NCBI GenBank assembly: GCA_008692225.1
Contig: VICG01000011.1
Span: 1,972,501-2,036,500 of the forward strand
Length of the DNA: 64,000 nucleotides
Direction of reading: 5' to 3'
Source of the DNA: Monilinia fructicola
Taxonomy: Eukaryota; Ascomycota; Leotiomycetes; Helotiales; Sclerotiniaceae
In this document: one piece after another, positions 1 to 13,522 of the stretch
Numbering within the stretch: the stretch's first letter is position 1
Layout of the letters: each line of letters starts with the position of its first letter
Notes under the pieces: generated by a model
Seen by the model: the letters and a program-made list of their open reading frames with translations, nothing else
Told to the model about the DNA's origin: nothing
Database searches by the model: none
Position numbers and translations under genes: made by a program

Positions 1-260
1 TGACTTTATTAACACCCGACACAAACCCCTCCAGAGCAGGAACCTTCCAGCCTGCGAATCCTAACATATCGTATCAGTCTCGACAATCATTGTTGAGCTC
101 TTCTTTACACCCGTCTAAGATTCCTAGAAGGTCTCTAAACAAAACCCTTCTTCTTTTTCTTCTGTGTAAATCTTGACGTCAGAGTCACGGAACGATCTTT
201 AAAGCACCCCCTCCCCCCACTCTGTCAAATATCTTTTCTAGCAGACTCAATTGAGTAACC

Positions 261-2605
261 ATGCCACAACCTTTATCCTCAAAAGAGTCTTCACTCTTTA
301 GGACTGTAGTCCGAAATTATGAAGACAAGCAGTATAAGAAGGGTGAGCTCCATAATCAACTTCCACAGATGCCTTGACTGACACTACACAGGTCTGAAAG
401 CTGCTGACCAAATCCTGAAAAAGAACCCTAAACATGGAGATACTTTGGCAATGAAAGCTTTGATTATTAACTCTCAAGGAAAGTCGGATGAAGCCTTTGC
501 GCTTGCGAAGGTAGCTCTCCAATGCGACTTCAAATCACACGTGTGCTGGCACGTTTACGGATTGCTATATCGTGCCGCTAAAAACTTCGAGGAAGCCATC
601 AAAGCATATAAATTCGCTCTCAAATTAGAACCGGACTCTCAGCAGATTCAGAGAGATTTGGCACTTCTACAAATACAAATGCGCGATTACCAGGGTCATA
701 TTCTCAGTCGCAGAGCTATGCTAGGTGCCAGATCAACCATTCGACAAAACTGGACTGCGTTAGCCGTGGCTCTTCATCTCAACGGCGAATTGGCAGAAGC
801 GGAGAAGGTTTTGAATACTTATGAGGGAACCTTGAAGAATCCACCTTCCAAAACCGATTTTGAAGCCTCGGAAAGTATCATGTACAAGAATTCGTTAATT
901 GCTGAACAAGGTGACATTAAGAGAGCTTTGGAACATCTTGAATCGGATGGGAAATACAATCTTGACAAACTGGCTGTGTTGGAGCTAAAGGCAAAGTACT
1001 TGTTTGAACTTGGCCGCAAGGAAGAAGCTGTAAAGGTATACCGTACGCTGGTGGATCGAAACCAGGAATACAAGACATATTATGATTCCTTGATCCAGGC
1101 TATGGAGATTGATCCGACTGATTTGAAGGCTCGGAAAGCTGTTTACGATGAATATGCCGAGAAATAACCCACGATGTGACGCTGCGCGTCGATTACCGCT
1201 GGATTTCTTAGAAGGTGAGGAGTTTAGAGAGGTCGCAGATAAGTATATTCGTCGTATGCTGGATAAGGGAGTACCATCTACATTCGCAAACCTAAAGCAT
1301 CTGTACGCAAATGCCTCCAAGAAGGAAATCTTACCATCTGTCGTCCAGCAATATATTGAGAGTGGAAAGAGTGGAGAAAATCCGGAACCAAAAAGGAATG
1401 GCGACACATCCAAAGGCAACTCTTCTGCTTATTACTTCCTTGCACAACACTACAATTACTATCTAAGCCGCGATCTTGACAAAGCTTTGGAATACATTGA
1501 GAAGGCAATTGAATTGGAACCTCAGAGTGTAGATTTCCACATGACAAAGGCGCGTATATTTAAGCATAAGGGGGATACTCAAAAGGCTTCGGAGATTATG
1601 GAGCAAGCTCGCAGCCTTGACACTAGGGATCGTCACATCAACACAAAGGCCGCTAAATATCAGCTCAGAAATGATGAAAACGAAAAGGCTTTGAAGACTA
1701 TGGGTATGTTCACAAGAGCTGACACCGTTGGAGGACCACTAGCAGATCTTCATGATATGCAATGCGTCTGGTTCTTGACAGAAGATGGGGAATCTCATGC
1801 TCGCCAAAACAATATCGGCTTGGCTCTCAAGAGATTCACAGCAGTGTATAACATCTTTGATGTCTGGTATGAAGATCAATTTGATTTCCATTCTTTCTAC
1901 TTACGTAAGGGTCAAATTAGAGCCTACGTAGATATGTTGAAGTGGGAAGACAAAATTAGAGAACACCCCTTTTATAGCCGAGCCGCTCTTTCGGCAGTCA
2001 AAGTCTATTTAGCCTTACACGACAAACCAGTATCTAATGGCGTTAATGGAAGCGCGGAGGAAACTCAAGAAGATGCCCTCGAACGTAAAAAGGCAGCAAA
2101 GAAGGCTAGAAAGGAAGCTGAGCGTCTTGAAAAGGAAGCATTGGCGAAGAAGAATGAACCAAATAAAACCGGTGAAGGATCAGGATGGTGAATTGAAGAA
2201 GAAGGATGATGATCCTAATGGGGAGAAATTGGCGGCAACTACGGAACCTTTGAATGATGCTATGAAGTTCTTGACTCCTCTATTGCAATTCAGTCCCAAG
2301 AACATTGAAGCCCAAATTCTTGGGTTTGAGGTGTTTTTGCGTAGACGTGAGTTTTTTTTTGTTTTTTTTTTCCTTCTCTTGAACTGAATTTATGATTGTT
2401 GTATCATGGGGTTTGAATACTAATATAAAAAACAGAGAAATACCTCCTCGCGATCAAATGTCTCATTGCAGCCACTGCTATTGATAGGGAAAACGCAACC
2501 GTTCAAGAGCAAAAGATTCGCTTTAAGAAGGTTGTTGATGGTGAACTTGAGGGAGTAGAACCTAAGGTTGTAGAGATTATCAAGGAGGAATATGCAAAGT
2601 TGTGA
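261..2605 (+). CDS. NAA15: NatA N-terminal acetyltransferase auxiliary subunit (NAA15/Nat1)
   Basis: The non-catalytic scaffold of NatA binds the catalytic Naa10/Ard1 and anchors it to the ribosome for co-translational N-terminal acetylation. The protein is a chain of TPR-like helical repeats. The block around 1175-1212 (PRCDAARRLPLDFLEG) is typical of the family, and a Lys/Glu-rich segment near the C-terminus precedes the last helical block. Exons are 261-342, 392-2346 and 2436-2605; the second intron has a TACTAAT branch site. ATG 261 is chosen because it joins in phase through the 49-base intron into the TPR frame. Two single-base frame breaks occur, after YAEK near 1165 and in an AAAA run at 2165-2168. 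Removing one base at each gives 735 codons, normal for fungi. The breaks look like sequence errors, not pseudogenisation, because both sides remain conserved. Confidence 0.9.
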
Positions 2606-3555
<950 letters not shown>

Positions 3556-3846
3556 TCATTGGATGATGCTACGCTGCAGCCACACCAGCTCGGCAACAAG
3601 AAATCTCAAGACATCTATCTGCGTTTCGCATAGTGTCGGTGTAGTGAGGAGTTCGTTTTCTCTCGCCAATCCGATCAACTGCGTATGCATGGCGACGTCG
3701 ACCAACACGTTCTTCCAGGCGGGGTATGTGTGCGTATTCAGCTCTGCGATCGAAGCGTTGATGGGATCTCACGAGCCGGGTCTCATCCTGCGGTTCTCTT
3801 TTCGTGTAGATAGCTTAGGTTTCGGCTTTGAAATTCGACTTGTCAT
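3556..3846 (-). pseudogene. Small unknown reading frame broken by one in-frame TGA
   Basis: Read from ATG 3846 to TGA 3556 this is 97 codons with a single internal stop after residue 25. The N-terminal part is basic (SKPKPKLSTRKENRR). The C-terminal 70 residues look like an amphipathic helical protein (PAWKNVLVDVAMHTQ, then LRFLVAELVWLQRSIIQ). The stop reads TCG TGA GAT, and one C-to-T change from CGA would produce it, as RIP or deamination does. The AT-rich RIP island begins about 30 bases upstream of the ATG, so the promoter is probably destroyed. I do not recognise the family. A chance frame is possible, but the clean helical tail argues against it. Confidence 0.35.
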
Positions 3847-3879
3847 TTGGAAGAGATGAATGTGGTTTGTTTTGGAAAT

Positions 3880-4494
3880 AAAGATGTAAATCTTTTATAT
3901 AAAGATGCAATTCTTTTATAAAGAGATATAATTCTTTTATATAAATATATAATTCTTTTAGAGATAAAAATATAAATCTTTTATATAAAGATATAATTCT
4001 TTTATAAAGATATAATTCTTTTATATAAATATGTAATTCTTTTATATAAATACGGAACTCTTTTACATAAAGATATAACTCTTTTATATAAAATATATAA
4101 TAATCATTATAGAAAGGACGATAGCGTTATCGCCGAAGCATTGGTAGGGACGATGTAGCTAAGGTTTTGGCAAGAACGAAACACAGTAGTATAGCCTATA
4201 TGATTTATCGACTATTGCCTGGAGTACAAAGGATATAACTCTTTTATATAAAGATATAACGGTCGTTACGGAAAGGACGACGTCGATATAGCCTTGTCGC
4301 CGAGGTATTAATAGGGACGATATAACTAATATAGTTAATGTTTTAAATAAGACGAGATATAGCGTTATATAATTTATCGACTATCGTATAAAATATATAA
4401 CTCTTTTATATAACTCTTTTATATAACTCTTTTTATATAACTCTTTTATAGAACTCTTTTATAGAACTCTTTTATATAATTCTTTTATATAAAT
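3880..4494. repeat. Degenerate AT-rich tandem array with about 160-bp higher-order unit
   Basis: Short units of the form AACTCTTTTATATA are repeated many times. Two longer related copies, about 4106-4250 and 4260-4410, share the order: GAAAGGACGA, TCGCCGA, TAGGGACGAT, ATTTATCGACTAT. The second copy is more AT-rich. The same short units continue at 6296-6365, on the far side of the transposon at 4495-6295, so that element inserted into the array. Confidence 0.75.
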
Positions 4495-6295
4495 CGAGCT
4501 CCCTATATTTATATACGTCCCTGTATCTTATACGTTTTTTAAAAAGTCGAAAATTAATAAATAAAAATTAATTAATAAAAAACCTATTAATATTATAATA
4601 TAAAAATTTAAATATTTTATATTTTTAGTAATTTTAAATAATACTATATAAAGAAAACTTATAAAATTAAATATATTAAAATATTGATTTTAATTTTAAA
4701 AATATATATTTGATTATTATAAAAAATAAAAATAACTTTTTATATATTAATAAAAAAATATTTTTTATTAAAATAATATTTTTTAATAATATAAAACTTT
4801 AAATAATTAAAAAAAAACTAAATTTTTTTTAAATATTTAAAGATTATATTAAATATAATTTATCGATAATTAATAATTAAAAAAAATGTTTATTAAAAAT
4901 AGATTTTATTATAATAAATCAAAGATAATTTAATAGAAAGAAAATAAAATATTATATAAATATTAATTAAAAAATTTATATTTAGGAAAAAAAATTAAGA
5001 GTTTAATAATAAAAAAATAAAAAATATTAATAAGAAACGTATATCGTAGTAAAACTAATCTATATTAAATTGTCTAATATCGTTTATTTATAACTAAGCC
5101 TATACTATTTGCTTTTATTAATAACATTAGTAATATTAACTATATCGTTCTTACTAATACATCAAAGGTATCGGCTTTAAGGCCGACTCCTTTCGTATTG
5201 GTTGTAATATAACCGTTATAAATATATTATAAAAAATTCGAGAAAAGCTTATTATTCTTATATTATATACTATATAATACTTTTTTTAAAAGAAAAGATC
5301 TTGTTTATTATATATATAAATTAAATTATATATATAAATATAATTATATATATAAATAAATTATATATATAAATAAATTAAGATTATTAGATAAAAAGAT
5401 TTAAAATATAATATAAATTCGATTTTGATATTAAATTTAAAGGGATTTATTTTTTTAAAATTAATATTTTTTAAAATTGATATTTTTTTCGTATATTAAT
5501 TGCTATAGAACAATTTAATAAAAATCTTATTTAAAATAACTATATAATTTTTTATTTTAAAAAAAACTTATATATAATAAATTTATATAACTTTAATCAA
5601 AACATATTATTTTTATATAATATAATATATAATTATATTCTTTAAATTTAATTTTATCTTATTTTCTAATTTATTTAAAATTTAAAGAATTATTTAAATT
5701 TAATTTAAAGTAAATTCTTTTAATTAAAAACTATATTTTTATATTATATTTTTATATTATATTTTTATATTTTTTATATATTATTTTTATATGTTATTTT
5801 TATATTATATTTTTATATATTATTTTTTATATGTTATTTTTATATGTTTATTTTATTAAAATTTATATATATTAATATTATTATAATATAATACTTTTTT
5901 ATTTATTTTAATTTTGTTTTAAATCTTTTTTATTTTTTATCTTTAAAATTCGATATAAATATCGAATTATAATATTTTAAAAAGAATTTAAAATACAAAT
6001 ACTAAACTATAAATAATAAAAATACTAAAAAACAATATATAATTTTTTTAAAATATTATATTCTTCATCTTATTAATAAAATATTAAATTAATCTTTTTA
6101 TCATTTTATTAATATTAATTCTAATAATAAATAATATTTTTTCATTTAAAAAATTATTATTATAATTCATTTATTTCAATTTATTATTATATGAAATTTC
6201 ACATTGTTTTAATGATTAATTAATTTATAATTATTTATTTTCGATAATGTTAAAAACGTGCAAGATACAGGGGCGTGCATAATACAGGGAGCTCG
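4495..6295. mobile_element. RIP-decayed inverted-repeat DNA transposon (about 1.8 kb)
   Basis: The left end (4495-4549) and the reverse complement of the right end (6242-6295) match over about 55 bases. Shared blocks are CGAGCTCCCT, CCCTGTATCTT and ACGTTTTT, and most differences are C/T or G/A. Without the nested solo LTR at 5028-5220 the element is about 1.6 kb, the size range of fungal Tc1/mariner (Fot1/pogo-like) elements. The interior is nearly all A and T and no transposase frame survives. The superfamily is inference from size and terminal-repeat style, and I could not fix a target duplication. Confidence 0.75.
5028..5220. mobile_element. Solo LTR, copy 1 (heavily RIP-mutated)
   Basis: This 193-base unit is flanked by a perfect five-base duplication AATAT (5023-5027 and 5221-5225). 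It aligns end to end with the cleaner copy at 25696-25889. Its ends read TAATAAG and CGTTATA, where the clean copy has TGGCAAG and CGTCACA, consistent with G-to-A and C-to-T decay of TG...CA termini. No internal retrotransposon sequence is present, so it is a solo LTR. Confidence 0.85.
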
Positions 6296-6365
6296 GTTAA
6301 CTCTTTTATATAACTCCTTTATACCAACGTCTCTAATGTTACAAATAGAATATAACTCACTATAT

Positions 6366-7276
6366 TAAGATAAGATTATAACTAATTGTAATTGTAATTT
6401 TAATTATTCGCTCGTACTTATGATTTCTCCATAGCCTATGGCCTATACATACATATACGTATGATGTATAACTTACAAACCATCCTATCCTACCACATCA
6501 TCTCATCTCATTTCAAATTCACAAAACCCCAAAAGCCAGCCGGCCGGCCGGCCTATCCATACATCATCCATCATACATACATAGATCCAAATAGCGCCAT
6601 CATCCATCCATTCACGAATAAAACCAAGAGAGAAAGACAGCCAGAAAACAAAACAAAACAAAACAAACAGCCAATGCAGATTTTCCCCGGGTCTTGTCAC
6701 ATCTCGACCCCGATCACGTAACGTAACGTAACGTATCGCGATCGCAATATCATACACTTCATCCCGTCTCCCTCTACATTTTGGAATTCCCCATTGCATC
6801 GATGTCAAGATCTTGTGGGGGGGTGGAAGGTGGTAGGGAGGTTGAGGATAGGGGTAGGAGGAGGTAGAGGAGGAGGAGGAGTAGAAATCGAAAGAACGAT
6901 AAAAAGGCAGATAGCTATAGTGGGACTTTCGACTCAAGGAAGACGTGATTTGTAACAGGTGGATATGAGGATTGGGAAAGGAGGGATGAGACTTGGTGGA
7001 GATGGATCGTAGGGTGTATGTATACTCAGTGTTTTAACTCTTGACAGATTGCTTTCGGGAAAGAATTTGAGGGGGGTGTTTTCTTTTTGGTGAGAGCGGG
7101 GGAGGTCGAGGTTTTTGGTTGGTATGAGTACCTATCATGCTTTTTATGATATTTTAGGCATCTCACATTTACGTAGGTGTTTTGGTCGTGTGTGTGGAGT
7201 TGGGTTTTTGTCGGGTGGTATAGTTTTTTTTTCGTTGAGCCGGCGTAGGCGAGAGTTAAGGGTTTGCGTGGTTTAT
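6366..7276. other. Intergenic, 3' flank of the unknown gene
   Basis: It contains short tandem runs (CCGG at 6541-6552, CGTAA at 6715-6733) and polypurine stretches near 6840-6880. I see no gene. Confidence 0.6.
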
Positions 7277-10200
7277 TTACTGCTCTCCAGGTGGCTCGGG
7301 TTTAGGTGCGTCTTCAATTGCACGTTCGGGTTCGGGTTCTGAACCCGAATCTGAATCTGAATCTATTGGGTTGAAGAGTTCTATGAACGCATCTGCGTCT
7401 AGTAATTTGGGAATGTTTGTTAGTATTTCTTTTTTTGCATTCCTTTTCTTCTCTTCTTTACTTGGACCATTGGTAAGAGGAGTATCGTCTATAATTCTCC
7501 CTTCTCATCACTTCCTTTTACTTTATCCCCTAGCCCAAAAGATATATGGAGTTTGTAGAGGGATGATTACCATCAAAAAAAGACAAAACATTATATAGGA
7601 TCAAAGTTAAAGAAAGAAAGAAAATGAATGATACAGTACATACCAACTCCATGAACAAAATACAACTCAAACTTTCCATTTTTCCTCACCTGCGCCCTTC
7701 GACGATACTCATCGCAAAATACATAGATATGGAGATCTTTAACCCAAACACGATGGCGAGAGTGTCGTGCTAACCAAGTACCGGAGGTGGCTTGGAGATC
7801 GGTTACTAAGTTGGAAGAAGTATATTAGTCTTTTGTTGATAGATAGATAAAGAGTAGATGGATAGAGAACGGGGGAGGAGAAAGAACAAGAGAGGGGGAT
7901 GAATGAGAAAGAAAGAGGGGAACATACCAAAAGCAGTCCAAATAGGACATTTCTTCAATTCTCCATCCGCAACTGCAGCGTGAAGTCTCAACGTATGATT
8001 TTGATGATCCTCATAGACGAAAAGAGTGTGACAAAATCCATCATCTGCTATTTGTCTTTTTCATTCAAGGTCTTAGTAATGATTTCATTTGATTCCCCCT
8101 AAGACTCTCTCTACCTTATCTGCATCCCCACAAGAAGCCAAAGGAATGATGAGACAGAAGGACGAAAGTGATGACTTACCCCTGAAAAAGTTTTCTTTCT
8201 CCAGCAATAATATAGTCATCTCGAGGTATGAGATTTGTGAGTTGGGAGCGTGCTTTAAAGTGCAACGAACGAATGGAAGAGAGAACCATTCCTATATTAT
8301 GCATTAACATTTTGACTCCTGTTTTTATCTAGGATATAAAAACTTGAATCTGGACCAGATTCAAAGATATGGACTCCTCATGAATATACTAACGTTGCCA
8401 AGTCCTTTGGGTTCATCCAAGATATTAGCCGGACATCCTTCGACTTATGTTTCCCCCATTTCTTATTTTCTTTTCTACTTCTTCTTCTTCTTCTTTTTTA
8501 TCCTTCTTATCCTTAATCTACACCACAAAAAAACCCATTGGAGTAACTCACTTAAAAAATAGCGCTATCCAAATAGTCGGATGTTCTCTATACTCACTCC
8601 ACCTCTTAAAGCATAACGCGCTCCCGCGTCTCCTGATGCATAACTCGTGTACTCCATAAGAGGAACAATGAGGATCGTTATATAAGTCCATCCAGCGACA
8701 GAGAAAACGAGGAGAATCGAAGTTCATGTCGTCGAGGTAAAGGATTATGGAGAGACGATTTTTGTCAAAGGGTCTGGGGGTTAGTATGGAGGATGGAGGA
8801 ATGAGAAAGGGGGAGAAAGTGGTATGTGAGTGTTGGGAATATGAAGAGGGAATGATATGGTGTAAGAGGGCAGGTGATCAAAAGATTAACAAGACGTACA
8901 ACTTAAACAAGATCTTTGAATGTGGAGATATCCCCAACTTGACTTCATTCATAGACGGGCCGAAACATTTCGAGCTGTATTCTCCATCAGTCGAACCTCC
9001 GAAAACCACTTCCTCGGCATATCCATCAGAGGTGAGACTGTAGCCATTCTCTGATCGGGGCATCTACTTTCGAGTTCCCCTTTCCAACTTCCCCCTTCCG
9101 CCTTTCATCGATAATCTCACGAGCCGGTTAAGGAAAGACAAACATACTCTCGTCTATGTTTTAAGCAAGTTTGCGAAAGGGGTTGCGCATGATCGTCGAA
9201 TATTTTTTCGCGCCCAATGCCGTCTCTGTCAATATTATATTAAAACTCGATATCGATCGTTTCTTCCATCAAAAATTCCGTTCTCTCACTATCATAGTTC
9301 TCTCCGTGCACTCTCCACGGAGAAAGAAACTTGGATGAGTTATGACGAAGCTTACATACCTCGGTTTCAAAAAGATTCGGTTGTGCGGGGATAAGATGAG
9401 GTTGGAATGGAATAGGAGGTACTAAGAATGTAGAAGTGAGGGTTAATTGATCCATGTTTGAAGATGTATGTATATTCAAGACGGGATGGTAATTGCGATT
9501 GAGATTGATTATGATCTTGAGATGCGATGTCAAGAAAAAACAGATGAAGAGTGAGGGAATCCCACAAGAAAAGATAAACATATGAATGAAGGAGAGGGGG
9601 GAAACATACCAGGGATTCCCCTCGAGGCCCTCAGCCTTAAAATTCTCAAGCGCAGTAACTCCAGCGTCGTCGGATCATACGTAGGAGATCTATGCTGACC
9701 GCCGTTATCCTCCATCCAATGAAACAGCATTTCATCCCACCAACCCCAACCCCAAACCCGATCATCCACTCATCGCCCAGTAACCACGATCCATACCAAA
9801 GTCCCCAAACAACATCAGGCAAACGCAAGTAAAAGCAAGCAAAGGTATCACTCACCTCATCAACAAACCGAACGAGCTGCACCAAAAAATCCACATACAT
9901 AGCAAACCTCAACGCCAAACTCATTCCCCCCTGCTCACTCAACCGTTCATGCATGAGCATCCACTGCATCCTTGGCTCAAAATCCTCACAGCGCAAAAAG
10001 ACCAACATATCGCGCAGCGATTTCTGCAGACAGGGTAAGATGACGGTGAGGTGATAGGTGAGGAGCGGGACGCGCGGACGGCAGATGGGGAATAGATCGT
10101 AGAGATCGCGGAGCAGACAAGAGGTCTGCTCGACGTGGCGGAGGATGGCGGTTTGCGTTTCGTAGTCCGAGGAGGGATTGGGGGAGGACGGCGATGTGAT

Positions 10201-10326
10201 GGGGCTTAGAATGTTGCGGATGCGGAGGAGTTCGGTGGCGACGGTATCGGCGCGATTGGCTTCGAGCCAGCAGCCGAAGAGCTCCCCCATATTTCTAGTG
10301 CTGCTTGTGGGGATTGGGGGCGACAT
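7277..10326 (-). CDS. Conserved fungal protein of unknown function, about ten exons
   Basis: I recognise the exon texts as a protein found across filamentous ascomycetes but know no function for it. Approximate exons on the minus strand are 10326-9856, 9768-9610, 9421-9360, 9225-9148, one uncertain near 9050-8960, 8773-8552, about 8297-8184, 8044-7928, 7805-7644, and a last one ending at TAA 7277. Short readable blocks include GVHELCIRRRGSALCFKRWS, TLRLHAAVADGELKKCPIW and RHRVWVKDLHIYVFCDEY. The tail is acidic and Pro/Glu-rich (SDSDSGSEPEPE). The ATG at 10326 is chosen because coding text starts there; an ATG at 10290 is the alternative. Single-base frame breaks occur at homopolymers 9159-9162, 8257-8259 and 8179-8182. 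The first splice only keeps frame with a donor four bases downstream of the better-looking GTGAGT. Confidence 0.7.
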
Positions 10327-13300
10327 TAAGTTGTGAGGGGGGTGTGGTGTGATATCCAGGAGGATTATATCACGAGAAACGAAAGAGGGGAAGAAAAGGG
10401 GAAAGAAAAGAATGACGAAGGAGAAGGAGAAGGAGACGGAGGAGGAGGAGGAGGAGGAGGAGGAAGGTTTAAATGATTGAGTGAGAACGTATATAGTCTT
10501 CAAAGAATCATTGTATTGTATTGATAACGACTCTCGAAAGCAACTCGAGATGAACCAACATGCAGGATCCAACATCAATCAAACCGAAGCACTGAAGCAA
10601 AGGCAAAAAAGCGGAGTCCGCATCTCAAATCACCAATACCAGCACATGAAGGATAATACCCCAAGCCAATCTGAGCACTCAGCACCCATCCATCCCAAAT
10701 CTCGAGTCGACGACTGAAGACCCCCGCGGCTCTGCGGATGATTATAAGATCAATACTACGACTGACGTGTCAAAAACCATTGGAATAGACTCTCGATCCC
10801 CCTCCATGTAAAGCCGAATCATTGCATTGCCGGTACAATACCATTGCTCCATTTCTCCATTCACATCTCTTACCAAGAAAGTAAACCGCTGCATGATCAA
10901 ATCCAACGATCCAACCAGTCAAGATTCAAATTCTTAATTTATCTTACGGAAAGTGTTCGCAACACCAATAATATGATACATACATACATACGTACGTACA
11001 TATCGAATAACGATACATGATGACACTACATCCGAAGAAACATGCATGAACGCTCACTGAAGAACGAACCAAAAGCCGTTGGTCAATTTGGTTGCATAAA
11101 GTTTATTTCATTTGTGAAAGGGGATGTATTGGTGGGATCTCAGGATAGATGATCATACCTAGGTGATGCCACATATGATGCCACGATAGAGAGAAGAATT
11201 AATGGCGCAGAGTGCAGAGCGCAAAGCGCAAAGCGACAGGATAACAGCGGCAAAACTAATGACGAGCGAATAGTGCAAGGCTGTGACCACGGCTAATGGC
11301 ATAGAGTGGGTGGTTGTGGTTGTGGTTGAATCAATCCAGTCGAATTTTATCATTGCGATGAAATGGTTGTGGATGATAGAAATATACTTACTACATCCGA
11401 CCTAGGGATATGGATATGGTATGTTGGAATGTTATCATATGTGATACTACCTCATAAATCTGTTATGAGAGACAAGGGGTGAGGAAGGTCATAATCTCTG
11501 AGGGGAATTTACCACTCATCCAATATCCAACATCCAACTCGAATCCAACTCCAAATCCTAACCTCCAATAACAAACATCACACTACAACAAAAGATACAA
11601 AAGTCAAAGATGACTCGATAAAATACCACAAGTCCATCCACAACAACAAGTACAGGGCAAGGGAAACGCACTCGAGCCTATCCCGTCTCCGTCTCGCACA
11701 CAACCATGCAGTGTTCCGCGCTGCAACCAATCAACCAACCAGCCAACCAACATCATCCTCGGGAAGATATCTCCCACTTGAAGTCCGTACCTAGGTATCT
11801 ACAGACACCCATCCAATGACACGACACACACATACAACAAGGACAGAAGATTCTCGACCAAAACTGAGGGTATCCATCCACTAGGATAGAAATTCTATAA
11901 TTGTACAATCTCACGAACACACAGCTGGAGCAATCACATAACCAAACATCAAAATGAGAATATAAACAAAAGACAAACCAAACCAATCCAGCCACGCACG
12001 CACCCACCCAACCAACCAATCAACCCCGCCGGGGAAATACCAACACAGAACCCCCTTCCGATGGAATCGCCCGCTCAACAAACATCCGTCAACGAGATGC
12101 AAGGAACGCCGACACCTCGAACTAGCTTCCGTCGCGTCGACTGTACACAACCCTCCAACGTCCCTGGAACCTAGCCAGAATCCCCCGCACGTGCTCCGTG
12201 ATTTGATTCGGCATCTCGACTTCCAAGCCCGAGCAGAGCAGAGCAGCGTACGGAAAGGGACAACAGCAGCCACCGACCACAGGTGCGTGAGCGAGTACCC
12301 GGGGCGAAGAGGGCCGCTCCGACACTTCCATCTCATCTATATGTTCCCCTTTGTTTTAACCCACTGCAGTGTGTAGAGCTGTGGTTTAGATAGGGGGGGG
12401 GGGGGGGAGGTGGTATGAAAGGATGGATGGGGACTAAGCCATCCCGTCCATTTCTCGCTCCTCCCCTCTTCCCCTTTCCCTCCTCCCATCCCTTCTCCCT
12501 CCCACTTCCCCTTCCTCCTACTCCCCTCCTCCCCTCCCTCCCACCTACCACTCACCACCGAACACAAATCACCAAATCACCAATTCAAGAAAAAAAAAAA
12601 AAAAAAAAAAAAAGAAACAAAGAAACAAACAAACAACTCCCTATACCAGAACCCCCCCTTCTCTTCAACCCTTCACTGAGCCCAAAATCCAAATTTCAAA
12701 TTCCAAATTCCAAATTCCAAAATCCAAAATTCCAAATCCAAATTCCAAAACCCAAATCCAATCCAATTCCAAATGCAAATCCAATCCAAATCCCAAATCC
12801 CAAAACCAGATTCCAAACCCAAGGCTCCAAGGCAAATGTCTCAGATCCCACGATTCCGATCCTTCGAGTTCAGCCCCGATTTTAAACCAGTTAGTTTGGA
12901 GTTAAAGTAGTTTCGAGTTAGTTTTGAGTATTATTGTTGCTACTGTTGCGTAATCATGTTCATATTCATATCCATCTTCACATTCATCTTCACATTCATC
13001 TTCACATTCATCTTCACATTCACATCCATCATCTTCATCAATAAAGAGTCAAAAAACCTCATTAATCAGAGCTAGAATACAAAAGAGATATCATGTTACA
13101 CCCATTGCAGTTGATTTATATGATTTGCTATCCAGATCCTTAAGATCTCGTAGTTAAACCATATCGACATAAGACCTGGGGGAAAAAAGCGTGATTCCAT
13201 GTCACAATGATCTCCTTTCTTGACCTAGACCAGACCATAAAATTCATCGAAGCAGGAAAGACCGCACGATCGTGACCCAGGAGAGCATACGGAAAGAAAA

Positions 13301-13522
13301 AGGCACAAGTTGATCATTCCCCAGTGCAGCAAAAACACCCCAGCCCAAAATGAAAATTAAAAAAGAGAACCATGAACCCCCGGAGAACCTCCCAACTTAT
13401 GTATTTAACATCATCTTGATAGCAGTAGCCGGGTGAGTGATACTAGGGAAATATCATGACTATCAAATATCGAGATGAGATGATTGAAGTATGAGTGGTT
13501 GATAAAAATCCTTAAGAAATCC
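10327..13522. other. Long intergenic region without a supported gene
   Basis: It holds a G-run at 12395-12408, an A-run at 12593-12613, a strongly pyrimidine-rich strand at 12420-12560, and a degenerate CCAAATT-type repeat at 12690-12830. A 69-codon minus-strand frame at 12122-12331 is the least random ORF but has no supporting homology. The last 400 bases are probably NHP6 3' UTR. Confidence 0.55.

Noticed and set aside
1148..2191. Programmed +1 frameshifting in NAA15 (AAA TAA C context)
   Set aside because: The same kind of break occurs in seven other genes at unrelated contexts and in both directions, so sequence error is simpler.
12122..12336. Minus-strand frames of 69 and 141 codons
   Set aside because: No recognisable protein text, no splice support, and overlapping frames of equal quality.
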